Of a stretch of DNA of 36,708 nucleotides, positions 7,742 through 15,569 are shown in pieces. Origin of the DNA: Micrococcus sp. (GTDB lineage: Bacteria; Actinomycetota; Actinomycetes; Actinomycetales; Micrococcaceae). The stretch lies in assembly GCF_030523875.1 (NCBI RefSeq), contig NZ_JAUNHR010000010.1, positions 6,948 through 43,655 of the forward strand. The letters run 5' to 3'. The position numbers and the translations under genes are program-made. Below the pieces are notes generated by a model. That model searched no databases. It worked only from the letters and a program-made list of their open reading frames with translations, and was not told the origin of the DNA. The first letter of the stretch is position 1, and every line of letters starts with the position of its first letter.

Positions 7742-8161
7742 ATGACCACCGCAGTCGCCCCGGCGCGCCCGGGCCCGCGCGCCCGCGCCCGCTGGGGCGA
7801 CGAGCGGGGGTCCGTCGTCGCCGAGAACGCCCTGGTGATCGCCCTGCTCGTGCTGCTCTTCGCGGCGCTGCTGCAGGCCGGCATCGTCATCCACACCCGC
7901 AACGTCCTGATCGACGCCGCCTCCGCCGGCGCCCGCTACGGGGCGCTCGCGGACCGCGACCCGGCCGACGGTGCCGCGCGTGCCCGCGAGGCTCTCACCG
8001 CGTCCCTGCCGGGGCAGTCGGGCGCCCAGGTCACCGCCGAGACGATCGACCTGGACGGCGCCCCCACGGTGCGGGTCACCGTCTCCACGAGCCTGCCCGG
8101 TCTCGGGTTCCTGCCCGGGCCGATCCCGGTGGAGGTGCACGGTCATGCCCATCGGTTCTGA
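7742..8161 (+). CDS. TadE-like pseudopilin
   Basis: A 139-residue protein with a basic, disordered N-terminus, the TadE motif G-S-V-V-A-E-N-A (Gly23 to Ala30, with Glu28), and one transmembrane helix (about 30-50), followed by an extracytoplasmic beta-rich domain. TadE/TadF proteins are minor pseudopilins of the Flp pilus, processed by the prepilin peptidase. The frame is open upstream, but the ATG at 7742, just 8 nt after the pilin stop, gives the expected N-terminus. The 3' end overlaps the next gene by 17 nt. Confidence 0.8.
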   Translation: MTTAVAPARPGPRARARWGDERGSVVAENALVIALLVLLFAALLQAGIVIHTRNVLIDAASAGARYGALADRDPADGAARAREALTASLPGQSGAQVTAETIDLDGAPTVRVTVSTSLPGLGFLPGPIPVEVHGHAHRF

Positions 8162-8594
8162 CGCCCGTCCGCGAGCCTCACGCCTGGGCGCCGAGGACGG
8201 GTCCGCGAGCGTCGAGTTCCTCGCCCTGAGCGTCATCCTCCTGGTTCCGCTCGTCTACCTCATGGTCTTCGCCTCGCAGATTCAGTCCGCCGCCTTCGGG
8301 GCCGTCGCCGCGGCCGACCAGGCCGCGCGCGTCATGGTCTCCGCCGACGGCGGCCGCCCCGGTCCGGCGGAGGGCGCGATCCGCCTCACCCTGGGGGACT
8401 ACGGGGTGGCCGACGGCGCGTACGACGCGTCCGTGGCCTGCGACCTCGGCGGGTGCGGCAGCCTCGAGCCCGGCGAGGTCGTGGAGGTCCGGGTGGCCGT
8501 CGAGCTGACCCCGCCGCTCGTGCCCGGCTCCTGGCTGCCCCAGGGTCTGGTCACCGTCGATTCCAGTGCCCGCGCGCGGATGCCGAGGTACTGA
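8145..8594 (+). CDS. second TadE/TadF-like minor pilin
   Basis: A 149-residue protein with the E-D-G-S-A-S-V-E-F motif at residues 17-25, followed by a single hydrophobic helix (LALSVILLVPLVYLMVFA) and a roughly 100-residue exported domain containing a Cys pair (ACDLGGCGSLE) that could form a disulfide. It is a TadE/TadF paralogue of the preceding gene. The ATG at 8145 lies inside the end of that gene, and its stop overlaps the next ATG (TGATG). The upstream part of the open frame is antisense-like and not pilin-like. Confidence 0.75.
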   Translation: MPIGSDARPRASRLGAEDGSASVEFLALSVILLVPLVYLMVFASQIQSAAFGAVAAADQAARVMVSADGGRPGPAEGAIRLTLGDYGVADGAYDASVACDLGGCGSLEPGEVVEVRVAVELTPPLVPGSWLPQGLVTVDSSARARMPRY

Positions 8595-9076
8595 TGCCTG
8601 CCGCCCTCCGACGCCTACGCCTCCGCCACCGGGTCCGCCCGTCCGCCGAGGAGGGCCAGACCACCGTCCTGACCATCGGCCTCACCGCCGTGGTGGTCGC
8701 CCTGCTGCTCGTGCTGTTCGCCGCCACGAGCGTGCTCATCCAGGCACGCAAGGTGCAGTCCCTCGCGGACGGCGCAGCGCTGGCCGGGGCGGAGCAGCTG
8801 GCCTTCGAGCTCGACGCGGACCCGCGCGTCGTCCTGGACCCCGCCTCCGTCCAGGGCTCGGTGGGGGAGTACCTGGCCGCCGTCGGGGCCCGGGAGGCGG
8901 TCCCGGGGATCGGCGCGGTGGCCTCCGGCATCGCCGGGGACGGCGCCACCGTGGTGGTCCGCATCGAGGCGAGCGTCTCCCTCGTCCCGCCCTCCGGCGG
9001 GTGGGCCGCCGGGCTGTTCCCGGTCACCGTGCCGGTCAGCGCCGAGGGCAGCTCGCGGACGGTCCTCACCCGCTGA
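8594..9076 (+). CDS. TadG-like pilus-associated membrane protein
   Basis: A 160-residue protein with the N-terminal TadG-like motif E-E-G-Q-T-T-V-L (about 19-26), one transmembrane helix (about 27-48), and the typical following A-R-K-V-Q-S-L-A-D-G-A-A-L-A-G-A segment, where the small-residue D-G-A-A-L-A-G-A run is a family hallmark. The rest is a short extracytoplasmic domain without the von Willebrand A domain of larger TadG proteins. Its start overlaps the stop of the preceding gene by 1 nt. It is the last recognisable gene of the tad operon; no prepilin peptidase or TadZ gene is seen in the window. Confidence 0.75.
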   Translation: MPAALRRLRLRHRVRPSAEEGQTTVLTIGLTAVVVALLLVLFAATSVLIQARKVQSLADGAALAGAEQLAFELDADPRVVLDPASVQGSVGEYLAAVGAREAVPGIGAVASGIAGDGATVVVRIEASVSLVPPSGGWAAGLFPVTVPVSAEGSSRTVLTR

Positions 9077-9100
9077 GCTCGCCGCCGCGCGCCCGTCCCG

Positions 9101-9229
9101 ATGTCCCTGGCGGAGGCCGTGGAGAACGGCGACAGGCTGCTCATCGACGCCACGGAGCGCCTGCTGCGCACCATGGTCCTCGGCGCGACGATCACCATTG
9201 GTCAGCTGGAGGGCGACTCCGACTGGTGA
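9101..9229 (+). CDS. small ORF of unknown function after the pilus operon
   Basis: ATG 9101 opens a 42-residue frame that starts MSLAEAVENGDRLLIDATER and ends L-E-G-D-S-D-W. It is acidic with an amphipathic middle (RLLIDATERLLRTM). The gap is otherwise non-coding. There is no obvious ribosome site, so it could be a small protein, the tail of a decayed gene, or chance. I do not recognise a family. Confidence 0.3.
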   Translation: MSLAEAVENGDRLLIDATERLLRTMVLGATITIGQLEGDSDW

Positions 9230-9344
9230 GCAGCGGGCGTCCTGGGTGCCCCGCGTCCGCCGGTCCGTGCCCCGAGGGCCTCCGCCCCGGTCCGTCGTCC
9301 GCGATCTCCGCCGGCGGTGCCTGTCCGTCCGTGTCCTCCCCGGC

Positions 9345-9350
9345 TAGCGT
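9345..9350 (+). promoter_or_regulatory. -10-like hexamer upstream of the SDR gene
   Basis: TAGCGT lies 59 nt before the ATG at 9410, leaving a leader of about 50 nt that carries the GAGGAG ribosome site. No clear -35. Confidence 0.35.
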
Positions 9351-9409
9351 GGCGGGCGGGCCGTGCTCGCGGCCCTGATCCGTGCATCCGAGAATGAGGA
9401 GAGACACCC

Positions 9410-10165
9410 ATGACCGCCACCGGCCAGCTCGCCGACATGTCCGTGATCGTCACCGGAGGCGCCGCCGGCATCGGCGCGGCCACCGTCCGGGAGCTCGTGG
9501 CCCGGGGCGCCGGCTGCGTCGCCGTGGACATCGACGCCGAGGCGGGTGCGGCCCTCGAGGCCGAGCTCGGTGCCGCCGTCGTCTTCCTGCAGGGGGACGT
9601 GACCCGGAAGGAGACCGCCGAGCGCGCTGTCGCCCTGGCCGTGGAGCGCTTCGGGGGCCTGCACGGGCTGGTCAACAACGCCCATGCCTCCCGGCAGAAG
9701 CCGTTCCTCGAGCTGGAGGAGGCGGACTGGGAGCTGTCCTTCGACACCGGCTTCCGTGCCACCCGCACGTTCATGGCCGTCGCCCACGACGAGCTGGCCA
9801 AGACCGGCGGCGCGGTGGTCAACTTCGGCTCCGGCGCGGCCATCAGCGGCCAGCCCACCCAGGCGGCCTATGCGGCGGCCAAGGAGGCCATCCGCGGCCT
9901 GACCCGTGTGGTGGCGAACGAGTGGGCCGCCGAGGGCATCCGCGTGAACCTCGTGTCCCCGGTGGCGCTCACCGAGGGTGTGGCCCACTGGAAGGAGGAG
10001 TTCCCGGAGATGTACGAGGCCACTCGCGTCCGCATCCCGCTCGGCCGCTTCGGCGATCCGCAGCGGGACGTCGCCCCGGTGGTCGCGTTCCTGCTGTCCG
10101 CGGACGCGCAGTACATGACGGGCCAGACGCTCATGGCGGACGGCGGCACCCAGAAGATGTACTGA
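9410..10165 (+). CDS. short-chain dehydrogenase/reductase (SDR)
   Basis: A 251-residue classical SDR that would oxidise or reduce an alcohol/ketone with NAD(P)(H). The cofactor motif TGGAAGIG spans 15-22, NNA follows at 89-91, and the catalytic Ser141, Tyr154 and Lys158 (YxxxK) are all present. Asp40 at the end of the second beta strand (VAVDID) favours NAD over NADP. The C-terminus has the usual MTGQTLMADGG segment. Substrate is not predictable; 3-oxoacyl reductase or sugar/hydroxyacid dehydrogenase roles are possible. GAGGAG lies about 8 nt upstream of the ATG. It converges with the alpha/beta hydrolase gene, 42 nt apart. Confidence 0.9.
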   Translation: MTATGQLADMSVIVTGGAAGIGAATVRELVARGAGCVAVDIDAEAGAALEAELGAAVVFLQGDVTRKETAERAVALAVERFGGLHGLVNNAHASRQKPFLELEEADWELSFDTGFRATRTFMAVAHDELAKTGGAVVNFGSGAAISGQPTQAAYAAAKEAIRGLTRVVANEWAAEGIRVNLVSPVALTEGVAHWKEEFPEMYEATRVRIPLGRFGDPQRDVAPVVAFLLSADAQYMTGQTLMADGGTQKMY

Positions 10166-10207
10166 GGCATCCGCCCGCGCAGGCGCGGACCCGTCGCCGC
10201 CAGGAGG

Positions 10208-11017
10208 TCAGTCGAGCTCCCGCGCCGCGTCCGCCGCCCAGTTCTGCACCATCGCGCCGACGGCCGCCTCCTGATCCAGGTGCACGTTGTGGCCGGTGCG
10301 GTCCAGCATGGCCAGGGTGAGGCGCGGGAAGTGCTCGGCCAGGGCGAGCTGGTCCTTCCACCCCACCTTGTCGTCCTGGCGGCCGGTGACGATCAGCGTC
10401 GGCCTCTCGTAGGTCCCGAACCGCTCCTCGGGCAGCGGCCCCTCCAGGGTGTAGCGCTCCTCGAGGCGCTTGACCGCGTCCTTGTCCAGGGCGCGCACGC
10501 CGGGCAGCACGTGCTCGCGGAAGTTCTCCCACACGGGGCGGGTCTGGACCACGGCCATCTCGAGGAACGGCTCGGCGTCGTCCTCGTCCAGCCCGGCGAT
10601 CAGCGCCTCGTCCTCCTCCAGGACCACGCGCTCCGGCACGTCCCGCTCCCGCGGGTCCGGGTCCACCACCGGGGCGATCAGCGCCAGGCCCGCGACCTGC
10701 TCGCCGCGGCGCGCGAGCACCTCGCGCACCAGCAGCCCGCCCAGGGAGTTGCCCAGCAGGGCGAAGCGAGCCTCGCCCACCAGCTCCCCGACGACGTCGT
10801 CCAGCCAGTCCGCCATCTCCGGCAGTCCGCCGGGGGCGGGCAGGGCGGGGGTGCCGCCGAAGCCGGGCAGGTCGACGTAGATGCGCTCCCAGCCGCCGGC
10901 GGCCTCGAGGGCGGCGTCGAGGGGGAGGAGGAGGCGATGGTCCACGCCCATGCCGTGGACGAGGATCAGCGGGGCGCCGGAACCGCGGCGCACGATGTGG
11001 GGGGCAGGCTGTGACAT
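10208..11017 (-). CDS. alpha/beta hydrolase
   Basis: A 269-residue alpha/beta hydrolase. It has the oxyanion HG motif (LVHGMG, 19-24), the nucleophile elbow G-N-S-L-G-G with Ser91, an acid in GRQDDKVG (Asp215 or Asp216) and His243 in T-G-H-N-V-H. The arrangement is like that of meta-cleavage-product hydrolases and related C-C hydrolases or esterases, but the cap region (about 120-195) is acidic and gives no clear substrate. No signal peptide. The ATG at 11017 lies 6 nt after a TAGCAT hexamer, suggesting a leaderless message. Confidence 0.85.
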   Translation of the reverse strand: MSQPAPHIVRRGSGAPLILVHGMGVDHRLLLPLDAALEAAGGWERIYVDLPGFGGTPALPAPGGLPEMADWLDDVVGELVGEARFALLGNSLGGLLVREVLARRGEQVAGLALIAPVVDPDPRERDVPERVVLEEDEALIAGLDEDDAEPFLEMAVVQTRPVWENFREHVLPGVRALDKDAVKRLEERYTLEGPLPEERFGTYERPTLIVTGRQDDKVGWKDQLALAEHFPRLTLAMLDRTGHNVHLDQEAAVGAMVQNWAADAARELD

Positions 11018-11023
11018 GCGGCG

Positions 11024-11029
11024 ATGCTA
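11024..11029 (-). promoter_or_regulatory. -10-like hexamer of the alpha/beta hydrolase gene, leaderless arrangement
   Basis: Minus-strand TAGCAT followed by 6 nt and the ATG at 11017. No ribosome site intervenes. Confidence 0.45.
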
Positions 11030-11141
11030 ACCCCGCCAGGCAGGGGCGCGGCATGTGCTGGACGCCCCGACATGCGGCCGGTGCGGGCGGCCCCGGCGGC
11101 GACGCGGTCGGACCGCCATGGTCCTCTGCGCCCGCTGTGCC

Positions 11142-11147
11142 TAGTCT
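11142..11147 (+). promoter_or_regulatory. -10-like hexamer upstream of the small membrane protein gene
   Basis: TAGTCT lies 37 nt before the GTG at 11185. The resulting leader of about 30 nt would carry the AGAAGGA ribosome site. Confidence 0.4.
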
Positions 11148-11184
11148 TGTCGGAACCCCTCCGCCCCGAGAGAAGGACCCCGCC

Positions 11185-11484
11185 GTGGACGTGCTCGCCG
11201 TGCTGACCCTGACGCTTGCCGTGATCGGCGCGATGGGGGCCGCCTGGCGCTGGGGCCAGCTGCGTCAGCTCGGCCGTGGCGCGGACGGCGAGGTGCACAT
11301 CCTGCTGGCCCAGGTGTCCGTCGGCGTCCTGCTCACCCAGGCCCGGCTGGACGGACCGGCCTGGGACGGGCTGCGGATCGCCACCCTGGGGTGCGTGGCG
11401 TTCGCCGCCTTCATCGGCTGGCGGCTGCAGCGGGGGATCGAACCCGCCCGGGTGCGGCCGGAACCCCGCGCCCCGCGCGGCTGA
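11185..11484 (+). CDS. small two-helix membrane protein, unknown function
   Basis: A 99-residue protein from GTG 11185, preceded by AGAAGGA at suitable spacing. The first hydrophobic segment spans about residues 2-21 (VLAVLTLTLAVIGAMGAAWR); a second stretch at about 65-80 contains GCVAFAAFIGW; the tail is basic and proline-rich. An open frame extends upstream but lacks a ribosome site and shows no membrane-protein character. No motif allows a function to be assigned. It is followed by a 20-bp hairpin, so it is probably a monocistronic unit upstream of prfB. Confidence 0.55.
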   Translation: MDVLAVLTLTLAVIGAMGAAWRWGQLRQLGRGADGEVHILLAQVSVGVLLTQARLDGPAWDGLRIATLGCVAFAAFIGWRLQRGIEPARVRPEPRAPRG

Positions 11485-11524
11485 GCCGCCCGCCCCGGAC
11501 CCGGCCGTCGTCGTCGGATCTCAC

Positions 11525-11569
11525 GCTGTGCGCAGGACCGCGTCACCAGGACGCGGTCCTGCGCACAGC
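11525..11569. terminator. perfect 20-bp hairpin before prfB
   Basis: The arm GCTGTGCGCAGGACCGCGTC (11525-11544) is perfectly complemented at 11550-11569, with a 5-nt loop ACCAG. There is no U-tract, as is common for actinobacterial hairpin terminators. It sits 40 nt after the small membrane protein gene and 55 nt before prfB. Confidence 0.7.
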
Positions 11570-11609
11570 CGGCGGTTCGGCCGGCTCACCCGCCTCCGTC
11601 GCCGGGCGG

Positions 11610-11615
11610 TAGGCT
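11610..11615 (+). promoter_or_regulatory. -10-like hexamer of prfB, near-leaderless
   Basis: TAGGCT is followed by 9 nt (GGGCGGACC) and the prfB ATG. There is no good Shine-Dalgarno sequence between them, so initiation may be leaderless. Confidence 0.45.
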
Positions 11616-11624
11616 GGGCGGACC

Positions 11625-12767
11625 ATGGCTGACACTGACTTCTCCGCAGAGATCGACGCTCTGCGCCACACCCTGGCCTCCATCGAGCAGGTCTCCGACG
11701 TCGAGAAGATGACGGCGGAGGTGGCCGACCTCGAGGCGCAGGCCTCCGCTCCGGACCTCTGGGACGACCCCGAGGCGGCGCAGAAGGTCACCTCGAAGCT
11801 CTCCCACCGCCAGGCCGACCTCAAGCGCATCAAGTCGCTCGCGGACCGCATCGACGACCTCGAGACCATGGTCGAGCTGGCCGCCGAGGAGGACGAGCCG
11901 TCCCTGCTGACCGACGCCGACGTGGAGCTGACCTCCATCCGCAAGGCCCTCGACGAGCTCGAGGTGGTCACCCTCCTCAGCGGCGAGTACGACCAGCGCG
12001 ACGCCGTCATCACCATCCGCGCGGGCGCCGGCGGCGTGGACGCGGCCGACTTCGCCGAGACGCTCATGCGCATGTACCTGCGCTGGGCCGAGCAGAAGGG
12101 CTGGTCCTCCAAGGTCATGGACACCTCTTACGCGGAGGAGGCCGGCCTGAAGTCCGCCACGTTCGAGATCAACGCGCCCTTCGCGTTCGGCACCCTCTCC
12201 GTGGAGGCCGGCACGCACCGCCTGGTGCGCATCAGCCCCTTCGACAACCAGGGCCGCCGCCAGACCTCGTTCGCCGCGGTCGAGGTGGTGCCGCTGATCG
12301 AGTCCGACGACTCCATCGAGATCCCCGAGTCCGAGATCAAGGTGGACGTGTTCCGCTCCTCGGGCCCCGGCGGCCAGTCCGTGAACACCACGGACTCCGC
12401 CGTGCGCATGACGCACATCCCCACGGGCATCGTCGTGTCCATGCAGAACGAGAAGTCCCAGATCCAGAACCGCGCCGCCGCGCTGCGCGTGCTCCAGTCC
12501 CGCCTGCTGCTGCAGCGCAAGGCCGAGGAGGACGCGAAGAAGAAGGAGATGGCCGGCGACGTCAAGGCGTCCTGGGGCGACCAGATGCGCTCCTACGTCC
12601 TGAACCCGTACCAGATGGTCAAGGACCTGCGCACGGGCCACGAGGAGGGCAACCCCTCCGCCGTGTTCGACGGCGCCATCGACGACTTCATCGACGCCGG
12701 CATCCGCTGGCGCGCCGAGCAGTCCAAGGCCCACGCCGAGGCGGAGGCCGAGGCCGAGAAGGGCTGA
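11625..12767 (+). CDS. prfB: peptide chain release factor 2
   Basis: RF2, which recognises UAA and UGA stop codons and releases the nascent chain. The 380-residue protein has the SPF codon-recognition tripeptide at 204-206 ([10 protein letters not shown]) and the catalytic GGQ at 249-251 ([12 protein letters not shown]), preceded by the long N-terminal coiled-coil domain. The frame is continuous: the in-frame UGA and programmed +1 frameshift found in many bacterial prfB genes are absent, so this autoregulation is not used here. In many actinobacteria prfB is followed by ftsE-ftsX-smpB; here an SRPBCC gene and a thiolase/CoA-transferase operon occupy that interval. Confidence 0.97.
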   Translation: MADTDFSAEIDALRHTLASIEQVSDVEKMTAEVADLEAQASAPDLWDDPEAAQKVTSKLSHRQADLKRIKSLADRIDDLETMVELAAEEDEPSLLTDADVELTSIRKALDELEVVTLLSGEYDQRDAVITIRAGAGGVDAADFAETLMRMYLRWAEQKGWSSKVMDTSYAEEAGLKSATFEINAPFAFGTLSVEAGTHRLVRISPFDNQGRRQTSFAAVEVVPLIESDDSIEIPESEIKVDVFRSSGPGGQSVNTTDSAVRMTHIPTGIVVSMQNEKSQIQNRAAALRVLQSRLLLQRKAEEDAKKKEMAGDVKASWGDQMRSYVLNPYQMVKDLRTGHEEGNPSAVFDGAIDDFIDAGIRWRAEQSKAHAEAEAEAEKG

Positions 12768-12785
12768 CCCGCCCTCACCCCGCCC

Positions 12786-12832
12786 ACGACGCCGGCCCGC
12801 ACCCTCCCCGTGGAGGTGCGGTCCGCCGTCGT
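12786..12832 (+). terminator. imperfect hairpin after prfB
   Basis: Arms CCGCACC (12797-12803) and GGTGCGG (12815-12821) form the core; ACGACG (12786-12791) and CGTCGT (12827-12832) extend the stem across an internal loop. It begins 18 nt after the prfB stop. Confidence 0.5.
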
Positions 12833-12867
12833 CCCGGGGAGGGGTTCCCCGCGGGGCGGGCGCGGGC

Positions 12868-12873
12868 CAGGAT
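12868..12873 (+). promoter_or_regulatory. -10-like hexamer of the SRPBCC gene
   Basis: CAGGAT lies 6 nt before the ATG at 12880. It is one base from the TAGGAT form seen before smpB and the thiolase gene. The arrangement would give a leaderless message. Confidence 0.3.
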
Positions 12874-12879
12874 GGACCC

Positions 12880-13395
12880 ATGACCGAGCACGACGACACC
12901 TCGCCCGCGGCCCCGGCCGACCCCCGTCCCGCCGGGGGCTCCACCCCGCCGCCCGTGAGCGCCGAGGAGACCGTGGCCGCGCCCGCGGCCGCCCTGTTCG
13001 CGCTGCTCGCGGATCCGGCCCGGCACCTCGAGATCGACGGCGGGACCAACGTCGCCGCGCCCGTCGACCCCGCTCCGATCACCGGCGTGGGGGACACGTT
13101 CCGGATGGACCTGGCCCACGGCGTCCGCGTGGAGTGCGTGGTCCACCGGTTCGAGCGGGACCGGGCGATCGCCTGGGAGCCCGGGAGGCTGGGGGAGCCG
13201 CCCAGCGGCCAGCTGTGGACGTGGGAGCTCGAGCCGCTCTCGGATGAGTCCACCCGGGTGCGCCTGACGTACGACGGCACCCGGATCGCCCCGGACCAGG
13301 AGAAGCGCCTCGCCCGCGCGTGGGCCCTGACCGAGGAGAAGCTCGTCGGCTCCATCCGGCGGCTGGGGGCGGCGGCAGACCGGCCCGCCCGCTGA
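12880..13395 (+). CDS. SRPBCC (START/Bet v1-like) family protein
   Basis: A 171-residue protein with a Pro/Ala-rich, probably disordered N-terminus (1-28), then a polyketide-cyclase/START-like fold: AAPAAALFALLADPARHLEID at the start of the domain, the W-x-W-E-L-E-P strand (about 113-119), and a C-terminal helix. Members bind small hydrophobic ligands in a cavity; the ligand here cannot be predicted. No signal peptide. It stands between prfB and the thiolase operon in the same direction, with 132 nt to the thiolase start and its own promoter-like motif. Confidence 0.75.
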   Translation: MTEHDDTSPAAPADPRPAGGSTPPPVSAEETVAAPAAALFALLADPARHLEIDGGTNVAAPVDPAPITGVGDTFRMDLAHGVRVECVVHRFERDRAIAWEPGRLGEPPSGQLWTWELEPLSDESTRVRLTYDGTRIAPDQEKRLARAWALTEEKLVGSIRRLGAAADRPAR

Positions 13396-13466
13396 GGCGC
13401 GCCCACGCATGGGTCCACCCGCGACCGACGCGGCGCAACGCACCGTCGGATCTGTGACAGCCGTCA

Positions 13467-13472
13467 TAGGAT
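13467..13472 (+). promoter_or_regulatory. -10-like hexamer of the thiolase/CoA-transferase operon
   Basis: TAGGAT lies 55 nt before the thiolase ATG, leaving a leader that carries AGGAGG. Confidence 0.4.
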
Positions 13473-13527
13473 GGGTGTGAATGACCCGGCGCGCTCGTGC
13501 GCCGCCCGCCGACCCAGGAGGACCGCC

Positions 13528-14736
13528 ATGACCGCCTCGACCCCCCAGCCGCAGCCAACCGACGCCGTCATCGTCGGCGGCGCCCGCACGCCCTTCACCC
13601 GACTCCTCGGGCAGCAGGCCGGCCTGCAGGCCGTGGAGCTCGGCGCCCATGCGATCCGTCACGCGCTGGAGCGGTCCGGAGTGCCGGCCGAGGACGTGGA
13701 CATGGTCTACCTGGGCCAGGTCGTGCAGGCCGGCGCCGGTCAGAACCCGGCCCGTCAGGCCGCGCTCGCCGCCGGCATCGGGTGGGACGTCCCCGCCATG
13801 ACCCTCAACAAGGTATGCCTCTCCGGCCTCGTGGCCGTCACCGACGCCGCCCGCCTCATCCGCCTCGGCGAGGCGCAGGTCGTGGTGGCCGGGGGGCAGG
13901 AGTCGATGACGAACGCCCCGCACCTGGTGCCCAATGCGCGCAAGGGCTTCAAGTACGGCCCGGCGACCCTGCTGGACTCCGTGGCGTGGGACGGCCTCAC
14001 CGACACGCTGAGCCACGAGGCGATGGGCGAGCTGACCGAGTCCGGCAACGGCGAGCGCGGTCTCAGCCGCCCGGAGCAGGACGAGGTCGCCGCCGCCTCC
14101 CATCAGCGCGCCGCGCAGGCCCAGGCCGACGGCCTGTTCGACGTCGAGATCGCGCCCGTCGAGATCCCGCAGCGCAAGGGCGAGCCGCTCGTGGTGGCCC
14201 AGGACGAGGGCGTGCGTCCGGACACCACCGTGGAGTCCCTCGGGGGCCTGCGCCCGGCCTTCACGGCGGACGGGACCATCACCGCGGGCAACTCCTCGCC
14301 CCTGTCGGACGGTGCCGCGGCCCTCGTCGTGACGTCCCGCGCGTACGCCAAGGAGAGGGGTCTGCAGGTGCTCGCCACCGTCGGCGCCGCCGGGCAGACC
14401 GCCGGGCCGGACAGCTCCCAGCTCCACTCGCAGCCCGCGGACGCGGTCAAGGAGGCCCTCCGCAAGCAGGGCTGGGAGGTGGCCGACCTCGACTTCGTGG
14501 AGATCAACGAGGCGTTCGGCGCCGTGGCCGTCCAGTCCCTCCGCGATCTGGACTACCCGCTCGAGAAGACGAACATCCACGGCGGCGCGATCGCCCTCGG
14601 CCACCCCATCGGCGCCTCCGGGGCCCGCCTCGCCCTGCACGCCGCCCTGGAGCTGGACCGCCGTGGCGGCGGACGCGCCGCGGTCTCGCTGTGCGGCGGC
14701 GGCGGTCAGGGCGAGGCCCTCATCCTCTTCCGCTGA
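13528..14736 (+). CDS. acetyl-CoA C-acetyltransferase (thiolase)
   Basis: A 402-residue thiolase that cleaves acetoacetyl-CoA to two acetyl-CoA, or condenses them. Catalytic residues are in place: Cys97 in LNKVCLSGL, His359 in A-L-G-H-P-I-G-A-S-G, and Cys389 in SLCGGGGQG. The NEAF motif at 327-330 is present. The length fits biosynthetic-type (AtoB/PhaA) thiolases. The open frame extends upstream, but ATG 13528 is preceded by AGGAGG 7 nt away and gives the standard N-terminus. scoA follows 26 nt later, so the set is probably an acetoacetate utilisation operon: CoA transfer to acetoacetate, then thiolysis. Chain-length specificity is not certain. Confidence 0.93.
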   Translation: MTASTPQPQPTDAVIVGGARTPFTRLLGQQAGLQAVELGAHAIRHALERSGVPAEDVDMVYLGQVVQAGAGQNPARQAALAAGIGWDVPAMTLNKVCLSGLVAVTDAARLIRLGEAQVVVAGGQESMTNAPHLVPNARKGFKYGPATLLDSVAWDGLTDTLSHEAMGELTESGNGERGLSRPEQDEVAAASHQRAAQAQADGLFDVEIAPVEIPQRKGEPLVVAQDEGVRPDTTVESLGGLRPAFTADGTITAGNSSPLSDGAAALVVTSRAYAKERGLQVLATVGAAGQTAGPDSSQLHSQPADAVKEALRKQGWEVADLDFVEINEAFGAVAVQSLRDLDYPLEKTNIHGGAIALGHPIGASGARLALHAALELDRRGGGRAAVSLCGGGGQGEALILFR

Positions 14737-14762
14737 CCCCCACCAGAAGAAAGGACGAGGAC

Positions 14763-15569
14763 ATGGCACTTGACAAGACCGTCGCCACCGCCGCCGAGGC
14801 GGTCGCGGACATCCCCCGCGGGGCCTCGCTCGCCGTCGGAGGCTTCGGCCTCTCCGGCAACCCGGTCCAGCTGATCGATGCCCTGCTCGAGCAGGGCGCC
14901 GGGGACCTGTCCGTGGTCTCCAACAACTGCGGCGTGGACGGCTGGGGCCTGGGCGTGCTGCTCGCCGCCCGTCGGATCCGGAAGATGACCTCCTCCTACG
15001 TGGGGGAGAACAAGGAGTTCGCCCGGCAGTACCTCGAGGGCGAGCTGGAGGTGGAGCTCGTCCCCCAGGGCACCCTGGCGGAGAAGCTGCGCGCCGGCGG
15101 CGCGGGCATCCCCGCGTTCTACACCCGGTCCGGCGTCGGCACGCAGGTCGCCGAGGGCGGCCTGCCGATGCGCTACGACGCCGAGGGGAACGTGGCGAAG
15201 GCCTCCGCCGCCAAGCCCACGGCCGACTTCACCCTGGGCGCCGGCTACCTCTCCGAGCCCGGCGAGGCGGAGACCTACGTCCTGGAGGAGTCGATCGTCA
15301 CGGACTTCTCCCTGGTGCACGCCTGGAAGGGCGACCGGCACGGCAACCTCGTGTTCCGCAAGGCCACCCGCCAGTTCTCGCCGCCGGCCGCCATGGCCGG
15401 CCGCGTGTGCATCGCGCAGGTGGAGGAGCTCGTGGAGCCCGGCGAGATCGACCCGGACGAGGTCCACCTTCCCGGCGTGTTCGTGCACCGGATCGTGGAG
15501 GTCGGCACGGACATCGAGAAGCGGATCGAGAAGCGCACCGTCCGCGCGGCGGGGGAGGAGTCCCGATGA
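14763..15569 (+). CDS. scoA: 3-oxoacid CoA-transferase subunit A
   Basis: The alpha subunit (268 residues) of a class I CoA-transferase, most like succinyl-CoA:3-ketoacid (acetoacetate) CoA-transferase. The glycine-rich G-G-F-G-L-S-G-N-P motif near residues 26-34 and the later [10 protein letters not shown] stretch are typical. It transfers CoA from succinyl-CoA to acetoacetate together with the B subunit, which carries the catalytic Glu. The ATG follows an AAAGGACGAGG purine-rich site. It overlaps scoB by 4 nt (ATGA), consistent with stoichiometric coupling. Confidence 0.9.
   Translation: MALDKTVATAAEAVADIPRGASLAVGGFGLSGNPVQLIDALLEQGAGDLSVVSNNCGVDGWGLGVLLAARRIRKMTSSYVGENKEFARQYLEGELEVELVPQGTLAEKLRAGGAGIPAFYTRSGVGTQVAEGGLPMRYDAEGNVAKASAAKPTADFTLGAGYLSEPGEAETYVLEESIVTDFSLVHAWKGDRHGNLVFRKATRQFSPPAAMAGRVCIAQVEELVEPGEIDPDEVHLPGVFVHRIVEVGTDIEKRIEKRTVRAAGEESR

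Larger units (their letters stand above)
9077..9409 (+). other. 333-nt gap between the pilus operon and the SDR gene
   Basis: This stretch holds one 42-codon ORF (9101-9229) of uncertain reality and a TAGCGT promoter-like hexamer (9345-9350). No strong hairpin terminator was found after the pilus genes, and no RNA gene or repeat is evident. Confidence 0.5.

Noticed and set aside
10166..10207. Short CCGCG/CGCGG hairpin between convergent SDR and hydrolase genes
   Set aside because: Only five base pairs; no stronger than background in this sequence.
11625..11720. Programmed frameshift in prfB
   Set aside because: The reading frame is open from ATG to the end with no in-frame UGA near codon 25.
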